Positions 32,522 to 50,410 of a stretch of DNA of 64,000 nt are shown one piece after another. How positions within the stretch are numbered: the first letter of the stretch is position 1; each line of letters starts with the position of its first letter. Position numbers and translations under genes: made by a program. A model generated the notes under the pieces. The model was not told where the DNA came from and did not search any database. It saw only the letters and a program-made list of their open reading frames with translations. Source of the DNA: Strongyloides papillosus (lineage: Eukaryota > Nematoda > Chromadorea > Rhabditida > Strongyloididae); assembly GCA_005656395.1 (NCBI GenBank), contig SRSI01000056.1, positions 124,001 through 188,000 on the forward strand, in the 5' to 3' direction.

Positions 32522-35500
32522 TTAGAGACATTTTTCACAGATATCATATTCACTTTTTGTATCAACAACCTCCAAGGGCATGCAGGGATAAGGGTTTTCA
32601 TCACGATTTTTTCTTTTAACAGACCCTTTAGTTTCGGTTTCTTCTAGGTTTTTGCAGCTGGTACTGCTTTTTCGCACTGATGGTGGGAGGATTTTTTGAT
32701 TATCTAGGCTTGTTATGCTACCTCCGATTTGGATTGATGCTGTCTTGGAGGGGTTTTGTTTACCTGATGAGGATTGGAATACAACTGTAAGATCGTTGGT
32801 TGAGAAATTTGAATTTGACAAGACTGTTGGGAATGAGGCTAATGATAAACCAATAGAATTTGAGTTATTCAAGTATTCTGCTGATTGAAAGTTTTTCATC
32901 AAACTTTTAACTTCATCTGGTGTATTTGGTAAAGGAATTGCTTTTTTACTAGTATTTAAATCAGAGGTTATTGAAGATGAATCATCCTCATGGATACTTC
33001 CACTCAATTTATGTTGTCTATGTGGTATTGGTATTACAATAGAATACCTCTGTCCATATCTCCCTAATTCTCTTGTATTCTCACCTTCATATTGACTTTC
33101 AGTTATTGAAGACATCCCAACATCATTATTATTGATATTTTTTATCTCCTTAAAATTATTGTTTGACATTTGTTGGAGAAGAATATTGTTAAAACTTTGT
33201 TCTCTCGTACTTGGTGGAGTATTCATATTCTTCAAATTATTAATCTCCTCTCTCTCATCACTTGGTATTAATGAAAGTTCATTACTGGTACCATTATACA
33301 TCCTCCATGGTTCACGTTTCTTCTCCTCCAAATCGCATACATGAATCTTGAGTTTCTCTGTTTTTCCACTCTTCTTTCTACCTTTATTATTATCATGACC
33401 AGGAAATATAGCAGAATTTTTTGACAATGCCGTAAAGAATGTTTCCTTCTTCTTAACACCACCACCAGCCAATTCAAAGATTTTCTTCTTCTCCTCAGTC
33501 CTCTCATGAACCAGTTGTTGTTTAAGATCACTATTAGCTTCACGCAATCCTCTAACCAATGAAACCAAAAAGTATATCGTCAAAAACAACACCAACATCA
33601 CAGGTATAATAACACCAGGAGATACAAGAAACCTCAACCACTTCAACAGCTTCGGATCAACCTTCTCCTCCAGTACATGCGTGACAACCTTATAAAAATT
33701 ATCACTCCCAGCAAAAGGTCCGCAAGTTGATGATGGTCTTTTAGAAGCTATTACATAACCTACAGGAACAGTACACAGTAGTAGCCATATCAAAAGTACC
33801 ATAAGGTAAAAATTCGAGGATCTATAATATTTTATTGTAATAGATATTAGGTAATTTTTAATATTTCTAATATTTGTTAGAACCATTATTAAAAATAGAT
33901 TAATATAATTTTAAAATATGTTATATTAGTTCAAAATTATTGAATAACAATAAATAATAACATTTTAAAGTAAAATTTTAAACTTACCTGCTATCTCTGA
34001 ATATCTCATTGGCAGGGACATTACAAGTCATCACTGTCCACCCTCTAATATACATCAAAATAATTAACTTTATATTATTGATAGCTGGCAGGAGGGGGGC
34101 AAAGAAAAGGCCCAGCCAAATCATTCCTTGATTATTGATAATATGAAGAACATTCTCGGCTACCTTAAATTCACCATACTCAGGGAAGGTTGTTTCTAGG
34201 TCCCAGAACCACCATGTTGAACAGTACCTTACCCAGAGGCCGCGTAGGAAATCTATCACGAATATTGATGCTATTGTTATGTATAGGTCCATTGTAACGA
34301 GTCTAACGATTTCCTGGCCAATCATTGTCTCCCAGCATATTAATTCATTGTCGTTTGTCATGTTCGTTGAGGGAAGGTAATAACTTTCTTTTATTTTGTT
34401 GCTTAAACTGTTGTTGTTTGGTTTACGAAACACAATAGCTGTTTTGTATTTGGAATTCCTTGCATCCTCAATTGTTTTGTTGTATTTTGGAGTTTTAGGT
34501 GTAGATGTAAGGAATTTTGGATTTTTTGTCTTCCTTCCTTTCCATTGCCCGGCTCTTAGAGCTGGTGTTGTTGTGGGAAACTTCTTCAATTTCGGTGTAT
34601 ATGCCTTCAATATCGGTATCGGATTGATTTGTAAAATTTTCGGTGGCTTCTTAGTTTTAAATTTCGTCTTATCAGTTGTTGTATTCGTTTTATATGCCCT
34701 TATCCCGCTTATACTAACTAAATCTCTGTCTGGAGTTGTTAAATTTTTTATCTCATCCTCATATACTGGTGTTGTAGTAATAAAAGTAGTATCAACAATT
34801 GTAGAGGTAGTTGTCTCAAATGTAGTAATTAAACTTTTAGGATGGGTAGAATAGACTTTATCTCTCCCATCATAATTATCAATAACTCCCGTTATTTTAC
34901 CATGCTCAACTTCACCACTTTCTATTATCGGGACAACTGTACTTTCCATGTAATTCAAGAAAGCTCTCCATGTGAAATTACGTCTTGGTGATCCTCTACT
35001 GGCTTCGGCTGTAAATTTCCCTAATTGTTTATTCATCCCACCCAATTGTCGGCGGAGGCGAAAAAACATTTCCCCTTCTAATGGCATTTCATCAAATATA
35101 GGGCTTCCTTCCGTTAAGGAGGCCGTCCTAATATTATCCAATTTATCGAAAAGTGCAATGATAAGAGTGGCATAATTTATGAAATATAATATAAGAACAC
35201 GGCCTAAATGGAATCTTAAAGCAGTCCTGGGATGGTAATGTTCAACTTTTCCGATTAAATCAAAAATCATTGGGAATACATGTGTTATCGTAGCAACAAT
35301 AGACGGAACCTGGTTTTTTGATAGTAAATTTTCACCATAATGAACATTCTGATTGGTGTTTGAGGAACTTGAATGGACGGCGAAATATATAATAAATATA
35401 CTAGCACCTAACATTAAAGTGATTATAGTGTTAGTAAAGATTCTTGTAACAACTTGAAACCACTTTAATTTTTGTTTTTGTCTGGTCTTTGATTCAGCGA

Positions 35501-37911
35501 TACTTTCTCTTAATTTTATCACAATCGCCATAACTGAATTCGAGGCAGTTTCACTATTACCAATAGTAAAATCCCACCCTGTAAAAACTTTCCAATTAAA
35601 GATATACTGTTCCGATTTACTACCAGCCATTTTACTCAACCTAGCATTAGCAGCCATCTTACGTAGTATGGTAAAAAAGGAATATCCAAAGACAAGGAGG
35701 ACAATAACAAAATATGCTAATGGTAATGCATATTTCACTTTTGTTCCAACATATTTATCATCCGAATAATATCCATAAAATATCGGACTATACTTAAGGT
35801 ACCCATCAAATTGCCAAACAACCTGTAGTTTGGTGGTTAAATTAACTTCATTCTCCGGTACCATCTTCCTTGAGGATGTTCTCATCTTCCTCGCCCCATC
35901 TGCAGGCAGCATCAGCCAAAACTTCAGGTATTACAATAAAACCAACAACAATAACAGTTATGATGAGATTCATAAAAACAATCCACCTTAAGAAGGTGAA
36001 GTATGATGAGACAACACTCCCGAAGTGGGATTCAATTTTTTTTATTTTGCTCTCCCATGGAATGAAGTATGTATGGATATTAGAAAACCATCTCTTGAAC
36101 TTGAACCATGCTTTTGTTAACTCTTCTTTTATCGCATGGGTCCTGGAGACTTTTGATTCGTTTTGTTCAAGGTATTTTCGTGCTAATCTTAGGGTCCTCC
36201 TTTTCCTGCTCATGTCCCATGGTTGGCATCTTAGCTTGTTTATGACTTCTCTTTTTTGTCTGATAAGATCTAGTAAGTTCTGTCTTGTTGATGGTTTCAC
36301 AACATCCTCCTTTATTACATGTTGTTCTTTCTCCTTACTCTTCTCATCACCTCCTCCAGTTGGTTTAAGATCACTCTCACTAAACAATACAATTTAAATT
36401 CAGAAAAAAATATTAAACTTTATTATTCAAAAATGTATGTACTATAAAATTTCCTTTTAATTTAATGTCCCCAAAACACATTTAATATCTTATTTTGATT
36501 ACCCTCAAAAAGAATGGAAGTGATAAAAATCTCTTTATTATTAGCATACAAATGTGTGGACTCAATAAAAGTGGAATAGTATTAAAATTTTTTAATCAAG
36601 TGAATTGAAAAAGTCCCTAAGTAGATAGGAATCATGAATAAATAAAAACTTATTAATTTTCAATGATATGTATATTTAATGTAAAAGTTATTTATAAGTG
36701 AAGTTTTAATCGTTATACTCTATATATGTATTTATGTGTTATTTTTAATTTAGAATACATAATTCACATGTTATCATGATAAAAATATAACATCTTATTA
36801 TTTGATAAAATCTTTTAATGAGATTATTAATGTTAGTGTAAAAAAAGGGAAAAATAACCAATTTCAGAGGGTGGTCTTTAGACTACATATTTCTTTATAT
36901 ATTTCGTTAACTTCCCTTAAAAGATAAATTTTAGTAAAGAGAAAAGTTATTTGGTTGATGATTTCCTAGATAATTATAAAGTAAATAAATAAGTTTTCTT
37001 TTAAATATCAATATTCCTGAAAGTATATTAAAGTTTTAACGATATAAGTAATTTAATAGTAACAAGTAACTGAGTTTTCTCATATAAAGTTTGGAATAAT
37101 CCTTAAATAACATTGTAACTGATTGTGTGGTGACATTTTATTAAAAAATATGGAGATACTTCCAAAATATGGATAATCTTTCCTTTAGGAATATCCTTAG
37201 ACAAGAGATGTTACTCTTCAAATAATTGTTTACTCTGTTAAAGGAAAGTTGTACTTTCTAATCATTATGGATCATGTTTCAGAGATTATGTGTGATAATC
37301 TAAATACATTACTCCTACTTTTAGTGGTTAGTAGTAAAGAACAATTATAATAGCACCTGTTAAACTACACTTAATATTGTTCGGTAGTCTAATAAGAAAA
37401 CATTATTAAAAGGCAAATTTATATATAATTATAATAAAAATAACAAAAGAAACCTATAAATTTGAGTTGGATTAAAAAAACATTAAACCCCACAATTTAC
37501 TAATACAATATATTAAGAAAAAATTAATACTTACCCAAATGCATGTAATATATCAAACAACTCTTCATCTAACGTTAACTTACTACTACTCCTCTCATAC
37601 AATTCATTCTGCTGGATTCCTTGAGTAGAATTAGAATGCATCCCGGAGAGTCTCCTTTTATTCCCATTCAAAGCAAAGGATCCCCTCCTTGAATAATACT
37701 CATTATCATTAAAAACACTATCATTATTATTATACATAATATTGTAATTATCAAAAGTAGGAGAATGCCGTTTTGAGTAGTAGGATGGTGTTGGGGAAGG
37801 TTCTCTGAATATGGATCCACTACGTACTAAAACGCCAGGAATGAGTGAAGATTTAAGGACTGCCCCCATACCATTTTTATTCAGAATGTTTGTTGTTCCC
37901 TGTCTCTCCAT
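32522..37911 (-). CDS. tmc-1: Transmembrane channel-like (TMC) protein
   Basis: Exons are 37535-37911, about 33988-36379 (containing a frame break) and 32522-33821. The 37911 start is chosen because the frame upstream of it lacks coding character. The total is about 1,355 residues if one extra base is discounted. Visible family blocks: WFSNIHTYFIPWESKIKKIE with FGSVVSSYFTFLRW before helix 1; SPIFYGYY; the long WKVFTGWDFTIGNSETA; and the TMC signature CWETMIGQEIVRL. Late helices include MIWLGLFFAPLLPAINNIKL and the re-entrant exon start NFYLMVLLIWLLL. Between middle helices a Thr/Lys-rich insertion of about 150 residues is present, and a long polar C-terminal tail ends the protein. TMC proteins form the pore of mechanotransduction channels. 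A 1,155-bp intron separates exon 1. The frame changes between 35848 and 35935. The symbol assumes the TMC-1/2 branch. Confidence 0.85.
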
Positions 37912-40900
37912 TAGATATAGGCCATGACTTGTACAATGAAAATAAATAAAGATGAGGGTAAACTCTTTTAACAAAAGCCGTTTATACCAATAAACATTAA
38001 ATTTAACCACTTTATGAAATGTTTTTTTTATTAATAATTTATTGGAGTATACTTTTCTTGTGGTTCCTCAAAAAAATTGATAAAGATTTTATTTAGATTG
38101 TTAGTTTTGTTAAAAAGGTGAAATATAGCGATGTCTTGAATTTTTTTTATACGATTAGTTAATAAAGTGCCTTAAACTTTTAACTTTAATTCACCTAACA
38201 ATAATAGATTCAAATTTTATTAAATACTTTCCAATGCTTTCTAATAATAGAATGCGATTATTAAAAAGATATGACAATGGCAAATAATGTCAAAATACTA
38301 AACACATAAAATTCATGGAACATTATTTGACAAATTTTTTATTTTATCAAATATTAAATTACTCCACTTTCAAAGTTTACCTTTTATTAGTAAAAAAATG
38401 ATTCAGTTTAAAAGTGTAATTCTTAACTTTTTTATGGTACATGAACAAACAAGATGAGGAAGATAAATGTATTTTTAAATCTTCATGCAATTGTAAGTAT
38501 AAGAAATTAATTTTTTCTAAAAATGATTTGTAAAAATTTATCCTCCAAATAATATAATAATTTTTTCGTCTACTTAAATATTCTTAAATAAATTTATATA
38601 TATATTTTTATGAATAATATATGGAGTTGAAAGGCATCTTTAAATAGAATATATGAACTAAAGAACAAATATTAATCACATTTCACAAAATCCTAGATAT
38701 TCCTTTATATCAATCATTTAAGATTTATCCAAACCAAACATATATCAACGCTTCACTGTGGAACATTTTAACAGTTAACAAAAAGAACTACTAATATAAC
38801 ATCCTTATATAGATAATAACATATCCCATGAGATATATTTCAATGTTGTCCTATACTCCTAACATCTCTTCTATATCATTTTAATATATTGGTTTAAAAT
38901 TTTAATAATAACTTTTGATTTTTGCACGAAATTTTATTTTTATATTTTTTCTGTCAAAATAAGTTATATAAAAAGTCAAAAATAAATAAATCAAGTAGGG
39001 AAGTTGAATTTTGTTTTCAAAATATTAGTAATAAAATAAAAAAAATATTTGTATCTTATAAAAAGCCAAAATAAAGTATAAGTAAAAGAATTTATATAGT
39101 ATAAAAATCACTTATGAAGGTGTATTATTAAATAAATTGATAGACCTTTTAAAATATTTAACAAATTATTTAAATTTTTCCATCCATTAGTAATGTTTCT
39201 ATGGCTTTTCCATTCATGCTTATTGAAGCAAGTAATTTTTATACAATTTTTATGAAGTTTTGACTTTTTCCTGAGATTTCCACATGTTGATGGGTCCTTT
39301 GATGGAGACTTAGTTCCTCCACCGTGATGACTTTTGATTTTATTTTTAATTATTTAGAGAAAGTTATTAGTAAGATGTAAATTTTATTTTGCTTGTTGTA
39401 GTGGGAGAATTTTTCACGTCAGTTTGATGAGGTGGTAGTTAAAAAAATATTATAAGCGATATGTTTATATATCTTTTGCAATTCCACGAAAACTATCATT
39501 TCATACATGTTTCTTTCCACTTTATAAATATGCATATAAATTATTTCAAAGTTTTTTTTAATGGAAAAGTTTATTGTCTGGGATTGTGGTTACCTCAATT
39601 TTAGATATTATCATAAAGTAATTCAGATATTTAAAGTTGTGACGTACTATATTTCATAAAACTTTTCTTTTGAGTGTAAAAAATGACGTATAAAATAGGA
39701 ACAATTAATGTATCAACCTGATAAAACATTTAGCAACTTATTTTTATATTACAACATTCGTATTTTAATGGAAAGTTTAAAGAAAAAAAAACTTTTTTTT
39801 CACACTATTAACAACACCTTAAACTTAACTAAAAAAAGAATAACTTTAATAACTAAAAAAAGCTTTAACTTGTTTAAAATTTTCAAAAGAACTATTATGT
39901 CTAGTGAAGCACAATTTGAAGTTAAAACATTTTTATTAAAACTTTAAATTAATGCAGTAAATGTTCTGAATATTGTGATGTATCCCTTGAATACTTGGAA
40001 CATAAAGAAATTACTTATATAAATTTATGTCATTCAAAAAAAATAATTTCGCTTACCCATAGGCAAGCGAAAATCCCTTTTCTCCTTCAAACTACGACCA
40101 AACATTGGTTTTTTTTATAATTTAATTGTTGTTTTTACTTTCAAAGGAAGAAGGGTATTTTTAATTGATAAACAAATATTGTTGTATAACTAAACTATAT
40201 TTTCAGCTCTTTATTACCAAAACACAAAGTGCTTCTCTTAGAATTGATATTTAAACTTTTTTTATGATATTTTGAATAAAATCTTTAAGAGTTGGAATAA
40301 TTACTTTATTTTTTAAACAATTAAAATTTAACAGTTTTTAGTGTGTTTATAACGAAAAAACATAAGCTCAATTTAATAACATTATCAAACTCTTATAAAA
40401 TAATTATATTTACGATAAAAAAAGAAAATTCATTAAATAACTCTTATACACAAAAATAATACCACAAAATCCATAAAAATAATTTTATCAAAATTATTTA
40501 CTATCCCTTCAACATTAAAAATAATATTTTACTAAGAAAAATTTTGCATACAACCGTTGATGACATTTTAATTTAAACTTCAAAATTTTTTTAACCCAAA
40601 AAAGTACAAACCAAGTCTAAAAAATGTTCTTTGACTTTAAGTTTAAACTAAACAAGTAATGAGGAATTTATATTACTACTATCCATTATGCTTAATAAAT
40701 AAATTTACAACTGTCATTGTAATAGTTTAATTTAAATTTCCAAACTACAAGTAAAATTTTAAATTCCTTTAAATAAAAACTTTCTTTTTTTATCAATACA
40801 TCTATATTTTTTAAACATCATCTCAGTATCAAGTTACAACAACCATTCATGACAACAACATCAGCATGATGTAATTTTAAGGAAGTAAATACAATGTCAA

Positions 40901-41290
40901 GAATAATTAAAGTACATTTAAATTACATTACATTTATTGAAATTGACAGAACATTCAATTTTATCTAAAATTCTTTACAAACACACATAATTTCTCACAC
41001 AAAAGAGATTTCCATAAAAAACACGCACATTGCCTTCAACAACAATAAAATCTAAAAAAAACCTCAATCTACCACTATATATCTTTATAAAACACCAATA
41101 TTTTATTTAAACATAATATTTAAAAATTTTAATTTAACCATTCTTTTGTCATATTTTTTTGTCTCCAATTAAAAACACATTAGTAATTATAATAGTAAAA
41201 ATTATATATTGGGATGCACGGAATGTGTGCTGTTGTAAGCGAAATATAATTATACAGTAAATACATAAATATAAAAAAAAATCTAATAAA
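37912..41290. other. Long AT-rich non-coding tract upstream of TMC
   Basis: About 3.4 kb with no supportable protein gene. Part is expected to be TMC promoter. A compact, less AT-rich patch at 40047-40116 with hairpins and a T-run is listed separately as a possible small RNA. Confidence 0.45.
40047..40116 (+). ncRNA. Possible small structured RNA ending in a T-run
   Basis: An 8-bp perfect hairpin (TTTCGCTT at 40047-40054 with AAGCGAAA at 40065-40072, loop ACCCATAGGC) is followed by a short pyrimidine-rich stretch. A second small hairpin (CCAA-ACA-TTGG) then ends in eight Ts, a typical RNA polymerase III stop. The patch is clearly less AT-rich than several kilobases around it. It matches no RNA family I can identify; a nematode stem-bulge/Y-type RNA is one possibility. 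Confidence 0.25.
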
Positions 41291-44665
<3,375 letters not shown>

Positions 44666-47600
44666 TTACCTTTCTGATCGTCTTTTCTTTTCTCCTATAT
44701 ATAAATATTATTTTTTAGTTATAGATAAAAAATATGTTAGATGTATACTTTCCTAAAGATTAGCACCTAAAATGAAATAATGATAAACAATAAATTATTA
44801 TATATGTAATTGAGAATATTATAATGATTTTTCTCGATCGAGAGAGAGAGATAGATATTAAGCATAAATCTAAGAAACGGTGTACCAAGTTTTAATGATG
44901 ATATAATTCACCACCAATCGAGGGGCAAAAGATCAGGAGAAAAAAAATATAAAATAATATTATTTTTAAAATAAATATATAGATATTTAAAAACGACACA
45001 AAAATTCTAAACTACAAGCTAGATACCCCAGCATCATCACAATTATCCATCTATTCATTCAAACTTCCCTCCCTCTCCTTCCTTCCGATGGTATATATTA
45101 TACATATAAAACATCTATATGTTTAGGGATTTTGTGTATATGTATATTATGTAAATAAAATTAAAAATATCACAGGTTAATTTTTGTTAAGAATATGTAC
45201 ACAGATGATTTTTGATAAAATCAAAGCATAATCAGATCATGTAATGGTGAAAAAAAAATGTTTTAACAGGTGTAGATATATATAAATATATGTTTTATCG
45301 TTATATTATATTAATAATAACAATTTAAAGAGTATCATTAAATATTTAATAATCACTATCATATATATAAAAGTGATAAATTATCTTATAAATATTAAAA
45401 AGTATAAAAGACATTAGTCTTAACCTTTATACATCATCACTTAATATACTCCAAATAAACCTCTTTTTATCTTTTTACTAGTATATGATAACATAAAAAA
45501 AATCAAACATATATATTCTTCATAGAGGAGACTCATTAGAGATTAACCAGAAGGAGAGTTAAAATAATATATTTGTGTTTGTCATATATCACAAAACCTT
45601 CTCCTTCATATAATATATAAAAGAAGGAAAAGAGCATACTGGAGAATGTGAAGATAAATTAACGGTGTGAAGGAATATATCAAAAATATTCATACACCTA
45701 GATGTATGTGTATGAAGACAATGTGAATAGTGTGATATATAATATTATTTAGATAAAGACAAATTTAACGTAATTTAAAATAAAACTGAACACACACACA
45801 TATTATTATAATAATATCTACATTAAATATTATCAAAATGAGGTAATCTCTAAGAATATATAAAAAAAAGTCTTCGCATCTATCATAGTATTATTCTTAA
45901 AAAATAACTGTTGATGATGTGATGAGTTATTTTTTTGACTACTACTACTACTAGTTACTAAGAATAAAGACAAATATAGTACTGTTGTCCTTACTTTTGA
46001 GAGACAATAAGAATGAGACCTAAATGTTAGTTTGCCTTTTTTTTATTTTCCTTCTTCCATTATAATGTATTGTGGCGTTGGGTGTCCTTCTTCCTTTTTC
46101 TTCTTATCAGTAGAAGGTTAATTTAAGAACATTCACTTCATCCATCAAGTAATATATAGGATGGAGAAACTCTCTACGATGAGAATACTACTATCTGCAT
46201 TAGATTTATGTATTTTAATATAAATGATGATACCAAAGGTACATAACGAACAATGTAGATTGACAATTTTTGATATTAAAGATACATAAATCTACATCAA
46301 CGACAGTATACATCATCATCTATATATATTTAAATATATGTTAAACAAAATATTATTATGAAGAAGTGTATAAAAATGTTATTTTAATAGTTTGGTAGTT
46401 AGTTTGTAGAACAGTAAAAAAAAAAAAAAGAAGTATATACAGAAGTGGGATGAAAAAAATTTTAGGAAACAACATATATATAGAAATGATGATGTGATTT
46501 AAACATTGATGGTGGTGTTTGTGGTGGTGGAGTCGGAAGGCAATTATAATGATAGCGCATAAAAAGAAAGAAAATAAGAGGAGACTGTATTACTATAAAA
46601 TCGTGGTGGTTGATTTTTGAGAGAAAATGCCAAAAATACTTGAATACAATGATTTAAATATAAGTGTGGTAAGGGCTCCCATAATTGCCAAATATCATGG
46701 GACACTCCTAACTCTTATGGACTAGATTTTTGACTGTTGTCTTGAGGCATATAAAAATTGTAAGTTGTAAAGATTAAAGGAAAATATTAAAATCCCTATA
46801 GTTATAAATATATATATATAATACTCAACTTTACACACAAGATAAGAAAATAGTTTTTGTTCGGAAAAGACATTAAAAAAATAATAAATTTATGGACGAT
46901 TGTTTAAAACGGGTGAAGGGGACCATTATTTGTAAATATAGAAGTTTTTTATAATGTGGGAAATCTATACATACCCATCAAGACTATATTTATAACTAAC
47001 TATACCTTATCAAAAAAAAAGGAAGTGATATGTAGAAAATAAGAAGGAAAAAGAAAAAAGAGATGTTTTTATGAAAATAAGAATATATATATACATAAAA
47101 CTATCTAAATATACTTGAATTAGTTAAAATTTGAGAGGAAGAAAAAAAATGTCCAATTCATTTAATAAAAAAAAAAAGAAATATATCTATATTTTCTTTT
47201 TGTGGTAAAAAGTAATGGAACAACTTCTAAAAACTAAAATCTCAAGAGCTTCAGGGTTCTCCCATGCTTTTGGCATTTAATTGAAATAAAGATAAAGAAT
47301 AACCATGTCACAGAGACACATTCAACAAATCTTATGAATCTCTCTTCTCTATTGTCTACTCCTTCTGAGAGTGACACATTAAAACAAAAAAGGTTTTTAC
47401 ATCAAAATAATTGGTCACCAATAAATTTTGGACGTTATCTAATGAGAATAAGAATATCATGTCTACATGATATAGTATGACTTTTTCCTATTTGTCCCCA
47501 TGATTTATACTCTAAAAATGGGAAATAAAGATAAAGTTTTATACTTTCTATAGAATAAATAATATATTTGTACCAACTAAATTTATCGTCTTGTTATTAA

Positions 47601-50410
47601 TATAAATAAAAAAATGCATAATACTTTTTATACTTTTAAGTAGGTTTTAGATGTTAGGAATAAATTTGATTCGAATATTATGTATTTACACTAAAAAAAT
47701 AAGATAAGCATTTATAAACATGGATGATGAGATGATGATGGGTCGGTTGAATTACAATATAATATTATTTCTGGTGCTCATGTGACAATAATAAAAAATA
47801 AAACGAATTCTAATAAAAGGAAATAAATTGACTGGCATATATCAATTATTATTGTATGATCAAATAAAAAGTTAACAATATAACACCTATAATAGATAGG
47901 AGCTTAAAGTGTTATCAAAAGTAATATAAATTTGATATCACGTTCATAGAATAGTGAAGAAAGTTACATACACACACTAATCAAAATAACTTTTGATAAA
48001 AGGAGTATTAAAAGGATGAATCTTTTCACAAGTTAAATCTTTTGTAAACAATTCAATTTACTCACTATTAATAATCTTACCCCTTCTTCTACTAAATAAT
48101 GTATAAATATACACATCCACCTATCTATACTACATAAGGGATAATGAGTTAATCAAAACTAAAACAATGCACTTATTTATAATATATAAAAGTAACCTCC
48201 TTATAGTACGGTGAACTTATAGGAAAAGATAGTTGCACACCTAGATTAGTAAATAAGATTCCTCCAGCCACTCTTCTTTTTCAAAAGACACTACTTCTAA
48301 ATGTGAAAAGGCCATTTCAATAAAGTGAAAACTATGAATAGTAAAAATTTATGAGAGGTGTGCAAATTGTTGATAAAATATACAAGGTAAGCTAGAAAAA
48401 GATTATACGCATACAAATTTGTACAATTTTATAAAAAAATCTCAACTACTCCTTCTTCATGACAACATATATACTAAAAATACATCATTACATAATATTT
48501 GTCATTTTTATTTAATTGAAATGTTAAAGCAAACATTAATTAACGATAATCCAATTTAGGGAAATTTAATATTAACATTGGGGTACAAACGCAATAAAAT
48601 AATTAATCATCTATGTTAAAGTGCAAAATTTATCTATTTATTTTTATTAATGGTTATCAAATTATTATTATATACTTCACTACAGTTATAGTGTGTATAA
48701 TAATGTGTTTAGGAGATATATATAAAAGAGTTGTCAAAAACAAAAATCGTAACTTTATACTATACCTAAATCCATACACCTGTCAATCCTACAATATTTT
48801 ATAATAGACTTACAGTCTTTCGCCTTTTCAAAATTTCGTTTCGTTAATATTTTATAATATGTACCAACTTTCTAAAACACATCTCTTCTCAGCATTTTGG
48901 TGATTGCATATATATATCTAGGGGGCTACGTGTGGTAATTGACTAATGATAAAAGAGACATACAGATCACGAATTTAGAAGTTGATAAATAACTACTAAT
49001 AATTAAATATAACAAAACTTTAGGTGGTAAGCTTTGTTAAAACTCAACCACCAACTATAAATATTCCTCCTTTCACAATCTTCTCCTCTTCTTCTCCTTT
49101 TTTTTTCGAGGAATGTTTGAAAAATAAAAAATAAATAAAGCGGATTTAACATAACTTTAGTACACTTCTACTTGACGGGACAAAAACATATTATTAGATT
49201 TGAGTATAAAAAACTTCTCGCCTTTATAGGAAAGACATTCAAATGTGCATATAAACATTATGTATGTATATCTACTACAAAAATTTGGATAGAGTAATAA
49301 AAATGAATAATAGAATCAAAGATACGCATATAATATTAAATTAAAAGGAAGACACAAAGTAAAATTTAAAAGAGAAATATAGATTTTGGCGGTTTTTATA
49401 CTACACTCCAATATGACAGGCAAAAAAAACGAAAAATTCAAATTAAAGGGGTAAAAAAATAAAAATTAAGTGGCGTATGCCAAAAATCATCATAATGATA
49501 CAATCCTAGACAAAATGACTCAGCAGACGGGCTTCCAAAGAAGGTCCTTTTTATAATCGTTACGAGAATAGGTAAAATCTTGATTAATAGTTCAAAAAGG
49601 AGAATGTCCTAATATGGATAAATATTTAACCGCTCATTGTCGTATGTCAAGTTACAATCAGTTAAGGTCGATATTGTAACATTGAGTTAAAAATTAAGTA
49701 AATATTACTTTATTATAATACTAGAAAAGGTATTATAACTACTATTATTACTATAATACAAATATAATAATAATATTCATTATGGGCTTTTGATCTACAC
49801 ATCTATTTTCCCCTCATCAAAATCAAATATAGAGGCAAATTTATATACAATACATAAGGTGGGAAGATAACATGTTAGAAAAGAATTTCACTGGAAAGCG
49901 GAATAATTTTTGAATAGAAGATAATAACTTTTATATAATAATATAATAAATAGAATTACTATACGCTAACACCTAAATAATAGAATGCCAAATTTTATTA
50001 TATTCACTTTTATTTCACAACATTACATATTCCTGAAAAACATAATAAATGTGGGTTCACTGGAAATTGAAAGTTTATTATATAGATATTTCTCCTGGAA
50101 AACATGTATTTTGATGTTTAATTTCCCTGGAAATTCTTATCATTCCAGTGAAGCTTAATAAAAGGTAGCAAAATGAATATATCTTGAAAATTTTTTATTC
50201 ACGTCATAACACTTGTAAAATTATTAGGTGGTTTGTTTGGGAGTTGTTATTTGTAGGGTGTATATGTTACACAATGTTATAAAATATAAAGAATAGGAGG
50301 AGTAGGAGGTGTGTAAAAGACGTATTTTTCTATATTTTCCATCAAAATTGCCTTCATTATGTGTGTAATTTTTATTATATATACAAGAAATAATGATAAA
50401 TAAAAATAAA
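44666..50410. other. 5.7-kb non-coding tract
   Basis: The largest gene-free stretch in the window, between the PKN start and the PIX stop. It is AT-rich with many short repeats (GAGAGAGAGA near 44840, GGTGG near 46510). The first 400 bases include less AT-rich patches (44890-44940, 45005-45090) that may be PKN leader or promoter. Small GC-richer islands at 46667-46730 and 47240-47275 form weak hairpins. No protein gene is seen. Confidence 0.5.

Noticed and set aside
35892..35970. A 43-bp GT-AG intron that would repair the TMC frame.
   Set aside because: It would remove the conserved IVIPE segment that TMC proteins have at this place, so a one-base error fits better.
39708..39947. A 79-codon plus-strand frame.
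   Set aside because: It is composed almost wholly of lysine, leucine, phenylalanine and asparagine codons expected from AT-rich DNA, with no domain or splice context.
48613..48804. A 63-codon frame with hydrophobic stretches in the PKN-PIX desert.
   Set aside because: The hydrophobicity follows from T-rich codons. There is no distinctive composition, splice site or neighbour supporting a gene.
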